NCBI GenBank assembly: GCA_027627225.1
Contig: CM051029.1
Coordinates: 69,426,578-69,490,577, forward strand
From: Congeria kusceri
Taxonomy: Eukaryota; Mollusca; Bivalvia; Myida; Dreissenidae
Direction: 5' to 3'
Length of the DNA stretch: 64,000 bases
Positions 37,321 through 50,043 of the stretch are shown one piece after another. The first letter of the stretch is position 1. The number at the start of each line of letters is the position of its first letter. A program made the position numbers and the translations under genes. Under the pieces are notes generated by a model, which saw nothing but the letters and a program-made list of their open reading frames with translations, was not told the origin of the DNA and searched no databases.

Positions 37321-37944
37321 AATTGCCGAGTCGAAATACACAGGGCATCTGTGCCAGATTGGCAATTGGAGAGTAAAGGTCTGGGTTATAAATTATGTGC
37401 TCTGGACATTAACCAGTCGCCGCAAAGTGCCTTATTCACGTCTATATCAGTACCAATTGCTTGTTATGATTTGGGTACACCACGAAGTCGGCGTTTAACG
37501 TAAAATGAGACTCGTTGATGAAAACTTCATTTAAAAAAAATCGGATGCGGGGCAAAATTGTAGGTGCGGGCGAAAAATAAAAAGAAAACTTTTTTTTTCG
37601 ATTTACGATTTTGAGGTGCGGCAAATCCGACAAACATCTGATCAATTTGTTTTGGCCTTATGTTAACAATTCTGTAAATTTTATTCCCAAACATTATGCA
37701 ACAATTATTGGTTGACATTACACCAGTATTGTAATTTGCATTCCCTACAATTCTCCCGCGCAAGATAAAGTTCCCAATAGAATGATGGTATTCAATTTTA
37801 CCGCTGCATTATCAATAATCGTACCAAAATTCTAGCTTTTCTTTGGTTTACATTTACAAAACATCTAGATCAAAAGTGATCTTAGATAGCTACACCGAAA
37901 AATCAATATATAGAAGGCGTCCAATTTGTACCATAAGTACGAAA
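37321..37944. other. Gene-free interval before the TRANK1-like pseudogene
   Basis: No recognised feature. Confidence 0.45.
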
Positions 37945-40015
37945 ATGAGGAAAAGATGAAGGTGCGGTGATAAAATGTACGAATATCTACGACCGTGTCT
38001 AATTTTTTCGAGACAGACACTACATAAGCCAAGCAGCCCGAATATTGGTTGAATCTGGTAGGATCGTGTAGATAATAAACACTGATAACATTTTAAACTT
38101 GCTAAATTATTGGTTTGTACTAGTAATAAGCAAATATTAGTGATGTCACAATGCAATTAACGGCTTTGGACATACTTTTGTATTGTGTATTGACAGGAAA
38201 GATTGAAGAAGCAGCTGAACTGCTATTCGCCTATGGAATGACAAATGAAGCTGTTATAATGGCAAAAACGATGGGAGATGAGACTGTGATTGGCATGTAT
38301 TTACTTATGAAATGCCAATTTCTTTTTTACTGTAAGGAAAATACATCCACTAAACTTGGAGAATTTCACATGGTATTCTTAAAGAGGCAATATATGATCA
38401 AACTGTTTGAGTCATGTGACGATTTTGATGGATTAGGATCCGCTTAGTTATTAAATTGAGAATTGTCGGAGAAAACTCAGTGCATTGACGAAGCCGTTAA
38501 TGCGTTTAGAAAAACAAAACATTTTGAGAACACTGCTGTTATTGTTAAATGTGCGCAGGTGTTTATTCAGTCTTAAAACATGTGTCTTGCAAACCTGGAG
38601 ATATGCATCAGAGTATCGATGACTTGTTCAATGTTTGCCAAAACCAACCTAACATAGTGACAGATTCTTGTACTTCGAGAACTTTTATGGTTTCAAACTT
38701 TTCAGTTGTAATAAATGTGCCGTAAACCCAACGGAAAGGCCACGTGGTCTCTACATTCTTCCAGAATTTGGTTCTTCTAAAGCTGAAAGAAATATGACAG
38801 TACTTGAAGTATCAAAAAAATGATGTTCGCCATTGGTTGGCGGTCTTCCTTCTGAAGAAAATTCAAATCCAGTCAACGATTCCAACAAGGCTTAATAATA
38901 TTGGCGCAATCGAAAGGTTCAAAACTAGTCATAAGTAGATCCATAGCGACATCTATAGAATGCAGGAGGGTTTAAAATGTTTGAGTTTCGTACGATTTTG
39001 CAATCATTTACTTTTAATTGCAACATTGGTCAATACAAGTTAAACAAATATAACAATGTTTGAAGGCATTGAACGACTGATCATTTTGGCAATGACACTT
39101 GTGTGTAACATAGGTAAAACTGTTGAAACATCCACTGAACTGCCATTAATGAAGACGATGACGCAAATCCAACAAGAACTGTTTGTAAAGCACTCTGCCC
39201 CCTCATGTTAAAAGCAATCTTTAAAATATCAAGTTTGGTGATGATTTCATAAAAACAATTGGACATATGGAGCGGAAAGTGCTAAAAAGGCCAATTTTAG
39301 ATAAGACAAGGGCCATAAATCCATTATTTGGCTGATAATTAAACCTGGTCGAGATATTATGCCCACTAACAATTTTAGCAAGTTTGGTGAAGATCGGATT
39401 AACACTGTTAGACTTAGAGAGCGAAAACGGCTAAAAAGGCTAATTTTAGATAATTCAAGAGCCATAACTCCAACATTTATGGAGCAATTTGGCTGATTAT
39501 CAAACTTGACATAGATATTATGCCAATAAACATTTTCCTATAATTCACAGGTAATTTCTCCACAATTCCTGAGGCGATGTGGCTGATTATTGAATATGAC
39601 CTAGGTATTGTAATTACAAACGTTTTCATGAAGTTTAGTGATGATCGGATGAAAACTGTTTGACTTAGAGAGCGGAAACGGCTCAAAAGACCAATAACTG
39701 CACAATTACTGGGCGATTTGGCTGATTATCCAACTTAACCTACATTTTAAGCCCACAAACATTTTCATTAAGTTTGGTGAAGATTGGATGAAAACTGTTC
39801 AACTTAGTGAGCAGTAATAAAAGTGGTCTACCGACCGAACGACCGACCGACCGACCAATATACCCCGCCATCATCGATAGGGGCATAATTAGGAGACACA
39901 GCTCTAATGCGTCTCCGAAACACAATTGAGTCTTCCTTGCAGAAATCTACAGGAATAGCAGGTGCGTGCTGAAGTATTTTGAAAATATTATACCTTATTA
40001 GCCGTCGATACGCCC
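37945..40015 (+). pseudogene. TRANK1-like pseudogene (copy 3), split by a repeat insertion
   Basis: Exon remnant 37945-38057 aligns with the penultimate exon of copy 2 (CGACCGTGTC..., donor TCTG|GTAGGA), with a stop in CGTGTCTAA. After a 139-bp intron, the terminal exon starts at 38197 after TTGACAG with KIEEAAELLFAYG. It is followed through FESCDDFDGLGSA, AVNAFRKTKHFENTA and NLEICIR with many stops and shifts. A large internal deletion near 38900 joins to sequence equivalent to about 16.8 kb in copy 2 (FEGIERLIILAMTLVCNIGKTV). At about 39190 homology stops and resumes at about 39886 (CTCTAATGCGTCTCCGAAACAC) until about 40015. The retained intron shows DNA-level duplication rather than retroposition. 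It is closer to copy 2 than to the complete gene. Confidence 0.9.
39190..39885 (+). repeat. Tandem-unit element D inserted in the pseudogene
   Basis: Three to four related units with ATTTGGCTGATTATCAAACTTGA, ATATTATGCCCAC.AACATTTT, AAGTTTGGTGAAGATCGGAT, GAAAACTGTT..ACTTAGAGAGC and GGAAACGGCTAAAAAGGCC. It ends with CGACCGAACGACCGACCGAC (39834-39853) and the hairpin-like CCCCGCC...GGGGCATAAT. The pseudogene reading resumes immediately afterwards. Confidence 0.82.
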
Positions 40016-41935
40016 CTTTCAAGCGATCCTTTATTGAACGTTGCTGTTTTTTTTCAAGTCGTTAGCTTTATAACCAAATACTCGCGTAAATAAGAGAACG
40101 AAAATAACAAATTAAAAAGGTTTGTTTCGTATATTGGTGTTGTGGAAATGTAGCAGAAACAGTGGTCGGTTCGGCTTTAGTCGTTACTACTTGGACTATC
40201 CCGCTTAGACGAGATAACCTCTGTTGTCTGTATTGACCAATGCGTTTAAATTTGGCTTATTTAGTATACATGCGAAATATCATTTGAAATCATTTGTGTC
40301 ATGCATGTTTAAACTGATAAGGGGATCTATTTACACAAGCTTTAACGTGCTTTTAAAGGGATCAATTAATAGATTTCTTAAATTAAGAAATGAAAAGTAA
40401 TTTTCTGCATTTCATCGGTGTATGAACTGTTGGGAAAATTACACATAATTTATGCATACACGCCGTATGAATCTCCGTTTTAGTTTCGGTTTCATTTTCG
40501 TCGAATGGCATTTCTAATATCTCGTCAGATATTGTAAAACGCCGTTGATCATTTTTATAGCGGACTTTCTGGTAAAACAATTCAAATATCCCAATATGCG
40601 TTAGCAATTTCATCGTTTGCAACAACGGCAATCGATAAATCAGTCATTTTGTTTACGAACGATAGTGTATGCATAGTAAACATTCGCGCAAAACAATGAC
40701 GTCATTTCTCAAAAAGCTAATGAAAGAAAAAATCGTAAAGGTTCACGCAAAACAATTTCGTCATTTCGCAAATACGGAAGGAAAAAGTAGTGCGGCCATT
40801 TATAATAACGAGGTAATTTGCCTCCGCAACCGGTTCATTGGGGTATGAATGACAGGTCACGTGGACGGATTATCCAATGAGAGTGCAGCGTTTACGTGAA
40901 AATGCATAAAGTTGTAATTTTTTATTGATAAATGTCTTCACTGCAAAATCGATTGCATCTGGACCATTGAATCAAACTGTTATGTGAAGAACAGTATTAC
41001 AAAAACGAGCTCACGACAATATGTGTTCGATTTATTTAAGAGCTATGCATGTTTTCCAAAATATCAAAGAAAACAATCCTGACAAGATTCATCCGATCCC
41101 CTCATATCTACCCATTTTAAACCTTGTTTATTTAACAGGTACACATTATTTCTAGTGTATTTATAGGTCACTGTTGTTTTTTCGTTTCTGTTCTTATAAT
41201 GTCATTTTCTTTTTATAAGTTGTGTCAAACATTTAGAAATTGTAATTTGCTAAGTTGTGAATAGTTACCTTTAACGAATCATTCCTTTGTTTTTTAAATG
41301 ACGAGTTTGTTTGTTAAAGCCGCACACACAAAGAGTGAAAATGACCAAAGTTAGACTCTTCACTAAAACCTTAGTTTGCTTAGCATGTGTTTTCGTTAGT
41401 ATATAACCTACGTCAGAGAAACATTTGGTTTGCTGGATACTGTTATATAGCAAAAACACTGATCCTCCCAGTAAAACTGTTTACAAAAACTAGCATCGTT
41501 TACTGCCAAATTTCGTGGCGATGCGGATTTCATCCGACTGTTCACAGTAACCCTTCGGCGAGCTGTACGATATTCTACATAAAACACGAGAAACTTTGGT
41601 TGATTTCGTTGAAAATACTAACACCAAAACTGAAGTTCAAACTGCTCAAATTCCATTTATTTTATGAAAAGGTGTATAAGTGTTTAGCTCATAATGCATT
41701 GTTTTATATGTTTGTTATCAAACTTTTAATGTATAAATTAACATGTTTAACCTTCTTGGTGCCTTTAAGCTATGTTAGGTCTTGAAACAGAGATGTCGTA
41801 AATAGTCGTCGTATTTACAAAAAAACGGATATTATAAATCACTATCGGCAGACTATTATCGTGTTTTCATATGTATAGAGTTAAACGGTAAATGTATCAC
41901 GGCTGCCAGTGGTGTTGATAAGGTGGGTGGATATG
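40016..41935. other. Gene-free interval
   Basis: No gene was recognised. The 132-codon open frame at 41387-41785 has no recognisable domain, no homolog known to me and AT-driven composition. Confidence 0.5.
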
Positions 41936-43036
41936 TCCCATAACTGTAACAACAAGATTTGTCAGAGGACAGCGCGCTCGACTATTCGAAGTATATCAGT
42001 TGATACATATTTTGCAAAGTGGTATTTGTTGAAATACAAAACGGAGTAAGGGCAATTATTTCATCAAATTATTTCAAGTTTCAACCTTATGTAGTTAATA
42101 ACTTAAGTAGTTTTGAAATTATAAGAGTTTTAAATATAAACTTTAACCATAAAATCTAAGCGAAGCAGGGGCATAACTCTGTCAAAATGCAAAACAGAGT
42201 TATAAGGAGGTTGGCCCCGACACTGGAGTTGATGACAAAGGTATGTTCCTATTTTCAAGTGAATAACTTATGTAGTTCTGAAGTTTCAGAACTTTTGAAC
42301 ATAAACTTTAACCAGAAAATCTAAGTGAAAAAGGGTAATAACTCTGTCAAAAATACAAAACAGAGTTTCATGGCATGTTGCCCCTGACACTGGAGGTGAT
42401 GACAAAGGTATATTCCAATTTCCAAGTGAATAACTTATGTAGCTCTGCAGTAACACAATTTGTGAATATAAACTTTAACAATAAAATCTCAGTGAAAAGG
42501 GTCATAACTCTGTCAAAATACAAAACAGAGTTACATGGAATGTTGCCCCTGATATTGAAGTTGATGAGAAAGGTGTATTCCAATTATACAGTGAATAACT
42601 TATGTAGTTCTGCAGTTACAAAACTGTTGAATATAAGCTTTAACAAGAAAATCTATGTGAAAAGGGCATAACTCTGTCAAAATACGAAACAGGGTTATAG
42701 GGAATGTTGCCGCTGACACTGAAGTTGATGACAAACGTATATTCCAGTTATAAAGTTAATAACTTATGTAATTTTGAAGTTACAAAACGTTTGAATATAA
42801 ACTTTAACCAGAAAATCTATGTGAAAAAGGGGCATAACAATGTCACAATACAAAACAGAGTTATGGGGAATGTTGCCCTTGATACTGGAGTTGGTGATAA
42901 AGGTATATTCCAAGTTTCAAGTGAAAAACTTATGTAGTTTTGAAGTTACAAGACTTTTGAATAAAAACTTGAACCAAATTCAGACGCCGACGCCGGGTGT
43001 AGTATGAAATCTCACCTATTCTTCGAATAGTCAAGC
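41936..43036 (+). repeat. Tandem-unit element E: about six units of 165 bp with inverted ends
   Basis: The left end has CTCGACTATTCGAAG (41977-41991) and the right end CTTCGAATAGTCAAG (43021-43035), inverted with one mismatch. Units carry GGGCATAACTCTGTCAAAAT, ACAAAACAGAGTTA, GACACTGGAGTTGATGACAA, AAGTGAATAACTTATGTAG and ACTTTAACCAGAAAATCTA. The tail is CAGACGCCGACGCCGGGTG. Confidence 0.9.
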
Positions 43037-43742
43037 TTTAAATCATTGAAGCGGAACATCTAGGTACAGTGAACACCATCTGTTCGTAATGGAGCTTCAC
43101 ATAAAGTTTCATTGAATTCTGGCTAGAAGTTGCTGAGAAACAGTCCAAACAAGAATTGCGCACTATACATTAATTTGTTAGCAACCTTCAAAGTCCCATA
43201 ACTCCAAGGAAAATTACTGAAAGAGAAAGTACTGTACTGTGCACACCTCATTTTGATAATGAAGCATCACAAACAATTTGCATTGTATGCTGACCAATGG
43301 TTGCGGAGAAATAGCACGGAAAAGAATTGTGCACATTTCAGAAACTTCAAAGACCCACAACTGTTAGAAAAATCACTAAAGCGGAACGTCCTGGTTAAGT
43401 GCACACCTCCTCTTGGTAATGAAGCTTCCCATAAAGTCTAACGGAAATCTGGCCAGTTGTTGTGTAGAAATAGATTGGACACAAATTATGCACTTAATAC
43501 TTAATTCAGAAATCTTCACAGTCCCATAACTCTCAATCATTGAAGCAGAACCTCCTGGTTCAGTGCACACCTCATGGTATTGAATTTTCCCATGAATTTT
43601 CATTGATTTCTGGTCAGAAATACTGATGAGAAATACACCAGATAAGACAACGGAACGGACGGAAGGACGGACAGACGGACGGATAGACGGACGGACAAAG
43701 CGGCGACTATATACTCCCCTGAACATTTTCAGACGAGCATAA
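43037..43742 (+). repeat. Tandem-unit element F with a GACG microsatellite end
   Basis: About four units of 170 bp (AAGCGGAACATCTAGG, GTGCACACCTC, AATGAAGCTTCACATAAAGT, AAAGTCCCATAACTC). It ends in a GACGGACGGAC-type run (about 43653-43697) and CTATATACTCCCCTGAACATTTTCAG. It abuts element E. Confidence 0.85.
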
Positions 43743-45469
43743 AAACATGTTGGATTGATAAGGTACTAGTCATGCTTCGCTTTCCCTTGAGAGCATTTTC
43801 ATATTGATTTAAAAATAGATGGGAAGAAACAGACTCAAACAATAAAAAAATAATCGTGCCTACTTGGGCCAATGAATTTTATTACCGTGTAACCACCATT
43901 TGAGTGAGTACGCACCATTACATTTGGTTCACTAAGAGCATGTCATATGAACAACAATTCATTGAACAAGTTGGATTTATTAAAGACATGATAAAACAAC
44001 GTGTAAACAAATTAAAGCTTATATTGTCAAATTAACATGTCTGCTCGGCACAATAACACGTTAAATTAACACATTCACTTGAAATGTAAGCAAGGTGACA
44101 CGGTTTTTAAAATGATGAAATATTATATATTATAGCATAAAAAGTCCGTTTTTGGTCCGTTCTAAGTGTGTGTTAACCAACAGAAAGCGGTCGGTTATTG
44201 TCAAAAAACGTGATTCCATCTCAACTTAACGCGGCCCCGGTAATATATATTAAAAACAGTTGCGCGATTTTGGGTTACTCTATACTATAACAAGATTATT
44301 TCATAGTAAATTACCCATTTGTATCGGTTTTATTACTCTAGATGTATGTTGTTAATCTATAAGAGCGAGAATACACATTTGGTCGGTCGTCAACGTCCGC
44401 AGATGCCCTTAAAATGCGTTAAAGTTCTCGTGCTACTCACTCGGGCTTTAACGTTAACGACCTCAAAAAGGTATATTATCCATATAATAACTTTAGATAT
44501 ACGTACAAATAGATACATAACAACCTTAACTTGACAAGACAAACATGGCGCTTAAAAGAACAAGACATTGTCTGGACAAATCAACACCATACATTGATTA
44601 AATAACTATTTAACATGATATAATAACATGCTACGCGTTAATGCCTTGCAGCGGCAAATAATGACAAATTAACATGCGCACACAACACATAGACAGACAC
44701 GCTTACATAATACTTTGACAAGATATGTCCCATATTGTAATAATAGGCGTGACATAATAAAGTATATTTCATTACCAGCATTAAACATAACACCTTTGGA
44801 AAGTTCCGGCCTTTCACCCAAAACCATCAAAATTTTATCTAATGGTAGTCATCAAAAGCTTATAGAAGGAGCAGTAAATCTTAAGTGTTCGTTATAAGAA
44901 TTTTACTAAAATTATTTTACGTTACAAATCGAATAAATTATTTGTTGGTTGAGTAAGACGCAAACATCACTGAGTCATGGTTATTCCAATGAACTATAGT
45001 ACTGTATTGTTTATATATATCAAGTTACAGAATTTATAGTCATCTTTTGCTGCTAAAATTGCCATTGTAAAGACTTCTAACGGGCGACTGGTTTACTGAC
45101 GCCATACAAGCGTAAATGTATCATGTTCAGCTACAAACAGGGCTTAAAATCTAAAAATAAAACACAACTGTTTTATTTAAACATTTAGTGATTACAGTCT
45201 TACATAATTATATGACATATCCTTTTAAATTGTTTAAAGAAAAACACTCAAAACATATATCTGTATGTGTACAATACAATGATGTATAAACAATAGATGA
45301 GTGCAGCGTAAAAAAGATAGAACTAAATGATTACCACAGTGTGGCTTGTGAAGTAACGATAATGAGACTTGCAAATCGAAGAGAAATTCAAGGTAATAAA
45401 AAACAAAAATACAATAGTAATGACCGATGAACGTATTCATACATAACAACAAATCTCGTTATAGTATTG
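43743..45469. other. Gene-free AT-rich interval
   Basis: No supported feature. Confidence 0.5.
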
Positions 45470-46520
45470 TCAATAACAAGAGCTGTCATAGGACAGCGCG
45501 CTCGACTATTTCAATCAAGACATTTGTTTTGAAGTGGGCAGGGGAAAACAATCTAGATACATATACTTGTTTGTATAAGTTAGTAACATTAGAGGCACAC
45601 CTTAACGGTACCCTAGTAAAATCTGTACCAAAGGTAGAATAGACAAGTATTTAAAGTCACCTGTAAGCTTCAACCAGTAAAACTATATAAAACAAAACAG
45701 AGTTATGAGCATTGTTGTATGCCAAGTAGGATTTGATGAAAATGTTTTATTTTAAGTTTCAAGTGAATACCATATCTTGTTTGGAAAGTATAGGCCCAAA
45801 TTGTTATTGCGAAAATCTAATAACAGAATGGCATAACTGTGTCAAAATGCAAAAGCTGTTTAATAGTGATTGTTTCACCTGATACTGGAGTTGATGCCAA
45901 TGATATTTCCAAGTCAGACAAGAATACCGTAAGTTTTTTGGAAATTTTAGGCCCAAACCATTATTTTGAAAACTGTGTAAAGAAAGGGCATAACTGTGTC
46001 CCAAAAAAAAGTATTAATACAATAAGGGATTGTTGACTTGATGCTGGAGTTGATGACAATGATATTTTCTGAGTTTCAATTGAATACCTTAATTAAAAAA
46101 TTTGAAAGTGTCGGACGTTTTAGGCTGAAACTTTCCGAAAATCTATAAGGAAAAGAAGTATAACTCTGTCGAAATACAAAACAAATTTATGGAATTGTTT
46201 GCATCTGATGCTTGATTTGATGACAATCTAACATTCCAAGTTTCAAGTGAATTACTTAAGAAGTTTTGAAGTCAAAGACTTGAATATAACCGTTAACTAA
46301 ACAATCTATGTCAAAAAGGGGCATAACTGTGTCAAAACATTCCCCCTTATACTGGGCTTGATGACGAAGGTATATTCAAAGTTTCAAGTGATTAACTTAT
46401 GTAGTGTTTTAGTTATAAAACTTAAGAATAAAAAAATTAAACAACATTTAACCAAATTCAGACGCCAACGTCGACGTCGGGGCATGTAAAAAAAACTCAT
46501 ATATTCTTTTTTAGTTGAGG
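45470..46520 (+). repeat. Tandem-unit element E, diverged second copy
   Basis: Same left end as the 41.9 kb copy (GGACAGCGCGCTCGACTATT, 45491-45510) and the same type of units (GGCATAACTGTGTCAAAATG, GATACTGGAGTTGATG). The tail CAGACGCCAACGTCGACGTC lies at 46460-46479. Units are more diverged than in the first copy. Confidence 0.85.
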
Positions 46521-48099
46521 TACAATAATACTTATAAAGGAAGGCTTGTGTGTTACTTTCTCTTCAACTAAACAAACAAAGAACAAACAAAACATTTACA
46601 CACAAATTGTCTTAATATATAATTTACTTATAAAATAATGCAATAACGATATAGTGTAGAAGACAACATATACATTACTTTCAAACAAGTGTGATAATAA
46701 ATTTTCACCTATGATAGTCGCATTTGACCATGTTTAATTAGCAAATGCCTGCAACATAAAAATTCATATGCTGAGTTTCCATAAAATATTGTCAGTATCA
46801 TTGATTTTTTGCTAGTGAACCAAGCAAGATTTTCCATATGATTTTACATAGACAATACTGGCTTTAAAGCTCCCAGAAACGTATCTAAACAAAATACTAT
46901 TTCGGATACCAATTTACTCGCATAAGCAAAAGCATAACATCAAAAGATTCATGGGGATACCTCTATAAATACATCATTGCAACAAACTAAAATATTGATA
47001 CAAATATGTTCAAGTAAAGACCGAAAATGATAAGAATTGATAATATTTTATATTGTTCTCTCAGATCATTTTCAAACTTCCAAAACAATTTCAGTAAACC
47101 CGTTCATACCATTTTGGGTAAAGATGATGTTCGACGAAAAACAGACAGACAGATAAAAGCCGACAAAAACTTATTCTGAATTGCGGGGTGACTATACATT
47201 ATGTCACGACTTTGGTCGCACAAATTAATCTTTGTCTGAAACTGTTCATATGAAATAAATCAAATAATTGTTGAATGGGAGTTCGTGTAGCACTTCAAAC
47301 AGCCGTCAAATGCACGTTTGCTACATGAAAATAGTAAATAGTGTAATGCAGCATTTTATCAAATCACGATAGTTTCATCATTAACTATAAGGATCTGTAT
47401 TTATTTCATTTTACACAGATATGTTATAAATATTCATAAAGCTTATTTTTTTCTGAGAAAAAGCCATACATAGGTTCTAATTTAATTATAACTAAAAATT
47501 CGTAAAGCAATAATAGTTTTTAAAACATAATATTATTCAAATTGAATATGTTTACATTTACACTTAAAAATTATAATGCAATTCATATACGAATACTTAG
47601 TTCACCACAAACATTCGTAAAAATTATCTTTCCTCCAAAAAATCTGAAACAGGAAAAAATGCACTAATGGTGACTACCTGCATTAAAAAAAATAGGTTCA
47701 ATACTTACAGTGCATTGCTAAATTAGAATGTCGCAACACTAACCACGTGGAGAAAAAATAACCACGAGTTAATACCATGACAGTAACTGTGTATTATGTA
47801 TCTAATCATGTAAGCATATTTATGTTGTTTTTTTCTCGCACTGCATTCAACATTCATATTTTCGCGATGCCTCCAAATAAACATCAAACAGTCATAAGCA
47901 GTTCGAACAATTCCCATCGGTTAAAAGTGTATCTATCATGTTTGTATATGTATATGACAATGCTCCATTACTCACAAATATTTGACCTATACATAGTAAT
48001 GATTACATGGGACCACACACGTTGTTGAATTCATCCGCCACATCTAATACGAGACAATGCTGCGTCGTGACTTAACAACTAATTTCAAAAACATTTTCG
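46521..48099. other. Gene-free interval downstream of the TRANK1-like gene
   Basis: It should include the 3' UTR of the minus-strand gene ending at 48100. No clear gene or repeat was seen, and no counterpart of the longer tail of copy 2 was found. Confidence 0.5.
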
Positions 48100-50043
48100 T
48101 CATCTGTGCAGACTCATAGTTTCCACAGAATATGGTGTTTCCCAGTTTTCCCATGTAAATTTTACAAGTTCTTCACCTAACCTTCTAGATTCCAACAAAG
48201 TCATAAGAATTGGTGCGACATCCGATATTCCTCTTGAACTATTCAACGTTTCGACTGTTTTTCGTATTCTGGATGGAGCTGAAGGCGGTAAGGGAACACT
48301 GGTCAGCATCTTCATAAGTGAAGACTGAGTTTCAATAAAGACTGTTTTATCTATGTTGCACATAAGAGTCAGCCCTAACATGATTAATCGTTCTACCATG
48401 CCATTGATCTCTGGTTGTTTGTCGCATTTACTTGCTAATATTTCCATGAGCTTAAATTGACTTTTGAATCCCGTCAAAACGAGTGTAATATTTGTCAAAA
48501 GCGTTTGCATCTTTTCGTGGCTGTTTGGAATGCCAAAAGCATTAAGATGGCATTCGTTTAAGCTTTCCATGATGTTAAGTTCTGTTGGTAACGAGGCTTC
48601 TACGAACTGAATCAAGTGGATATAATTTTTCAGGACGAAAACAGGCATGTCAGCATTGCCTTTTTCCTGTACAACTAGTTTAGCAACAATAAGGGATGCA
48701 ATTGTACAATAAAATTCAAACCAAATTATGATTGTTTCAGGATCAGACCAGGCCTCAAGCTTGATCATATGCAAGTAACTTTTGAAATGTTCAACCGCTT
48801 CGAAGATTTTGCCAGTCATTATCATTTGAAACGAACTGATTACAATATCTCGAGCTTGTTTCTGTTGACATATTTCATGTCCTCCTCCTGCCACATCTGT
48901 TAATCCACTTTCTTGCTCAAGGAGTTGTATACGAAACAAATAGCAGCTGAACGCAATTCCCATCAACTCTTGTGTTCCACTTTGATTTTTCACCAGGGTA
49001 TCACTATTAGAAGCATTTATTGCATTCCACTGCCGTTTAAGAAAATCTTCCAACTGCTGGTATACTACAGTTTTGTTTGAAATGCCATGCAAAAGGTTTG
49101 TAATATCACTGGCTGTGTAGCCTAAATGACCACCTAAAATAGTTAGGTCTCTACAAAGGCTAATCGATCCTTGATATTTATCAGGCACATCTGTAAATTG
49201 TTCGATGATATGTGGAAACTGGTTGATGATTGAAATGCCAATTAATACTTTACATTCCAATTCAATATGTAGTACATCATAATGGATCAATACTTCTAAT
49301 GCATCTCTTGTTTGACCTGGTAATCCTACTCTGACAATTTCGCACAACATCAACTCCTTTCGTTTGTTTTCGATAACGCTCCTAGATGTGTCTATCCATA
49401 CCTTAAGTCTCTCAAACAGCAACATACGAGTCATAGCTTTCCCTGCTTCCTCTTTACTTTTTTCAAACGAAACACTAAAATTCCCTAGACTCTTCAAACA
49501 TAGTGGTTTCTCATATGGGTTGATACGAACGGTTTCTCCGGAACATGGACTGAACCCATAGAATGCTCCATATTGAACAAACTTGCCAACGTGATGCACA
49601 TCAGTTGGAGTAAGTAGTGTACGACACACACAAAACACATCTTCAACTGCTCCCATTAACATATTTATACCAAATTTGGACAAAGGTTTCCTAGATACAA
49701 TTGCATCAGCACATTCAATTATTCCAGCCTTGTTTGCAACGGCTTCAAATGCATCGATTGCCTGTTCAATATCGTATGTTTCCTCTGTGTTCTGAAATTT
49801 GAGTAAACATGCAGCTCCGAGTCCTTCGTAATCTTTACACGACTGAAACATTTCTATTGTCTCATCGATCATCGCTATTCGATGGTTAAGGTCTGCCTGA
49901 TTATGACTGGAGTTTAAGTTGTTTATTCGACATTTTATTAACATATATTTTCCAATGTCTTTCTTTGTTAGTGTTTCTTTGGCCATTTTAACTGCTTCAT
50001 CTAACATTATGTGTGAAACCAGCATATCTACTGCAGCTGTACA
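48100..50043 (-). CDS. TRANK1: TRANK1-like exon 18, large terminal exon
   Basis: 648 codons including the stop. Two AGs are possible; the one giving TGTACAGCTGCAG (CTAAVDMLVSH) keeps the frame. Homologous to 15135-17475 and to the dead copy at 38.2 kb. At the position of copy 2's CCCH finger it reads CEIVRVGLPGQTRDALEVL, so the second and third cysteines and the histidine are absent. It ends FTWENWETPYSVETMSLHR, about 100 residues short of copy 2's present end. Confidence 0.94.
   Translation of the reverse strand, partial: CTAAVDMLVSHIMLDEAVKMAKETLTKKDIGKYMLIKCRINNLNSSHNQADLNHRIAMIDETIEMFQSCKDYEGLGAACLLKFQNTEETYDIEQAIDAFEAVANKAGIIECADAIVSRKPLSKFGINMLMGAVEDVFCVCRTLLTPTDVHHVGKFVQYGAFYGFSPCSGETVRINPYEKPLCLKSLGNFSVSFEKSKEEAGKAMTRMLLFERLKVWIDTSRSVIENKRKELMLCEIVRVGLPGQTRDALEVLIHYDVLHIELECKVLIGISIINQFPHIIEQFTDVPDKYQGSISLCRDLTILGGHLGYTASDITNLLHGISNKTVVYQQLEDFLKRQWNAINASNSDTLVKNQSGTQELMGIAFSCYLFRIQLLEQESGLTDVAGGGHEICQQKQARDIVISSFQMIMTGKIFEAVEHFKSYLHMIKLEAWSDPETIIIWFEFYCTIASLIVAKLVVQEKGNADMPVFVLKNYIHLIQFVEASLPTELNIMESLNECHLNAFGIPNSHEKMQTLLTNITLVLTGFKSQFKLMEILASKCDKQPEINGMVERLIMLGLTLMCNIDKTVFIETQSSLMKMLTSVPLPPSAPSRIRKTVETLNSSRGISDVAPILMTLLESRRLGEELVKFTWENWETPYSVETMSLHR

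Noticed and set aside
37890..38156. 88-codon minus-strand open frame
   Set aside because: It lies antisense to the penultimate exon of the TRANK1-like pseudogene and has no homology of its own.
41387..41785. 132-codon open frame
   Set aside because: No recognised domain, no good start context, and a hydrophobic/lysine-rich composition expected from AT-rich DNA.
42368..42937. Open frames on both strands across element E
   Set aside because: They repeat with the 165-bp unit and have no independent support.
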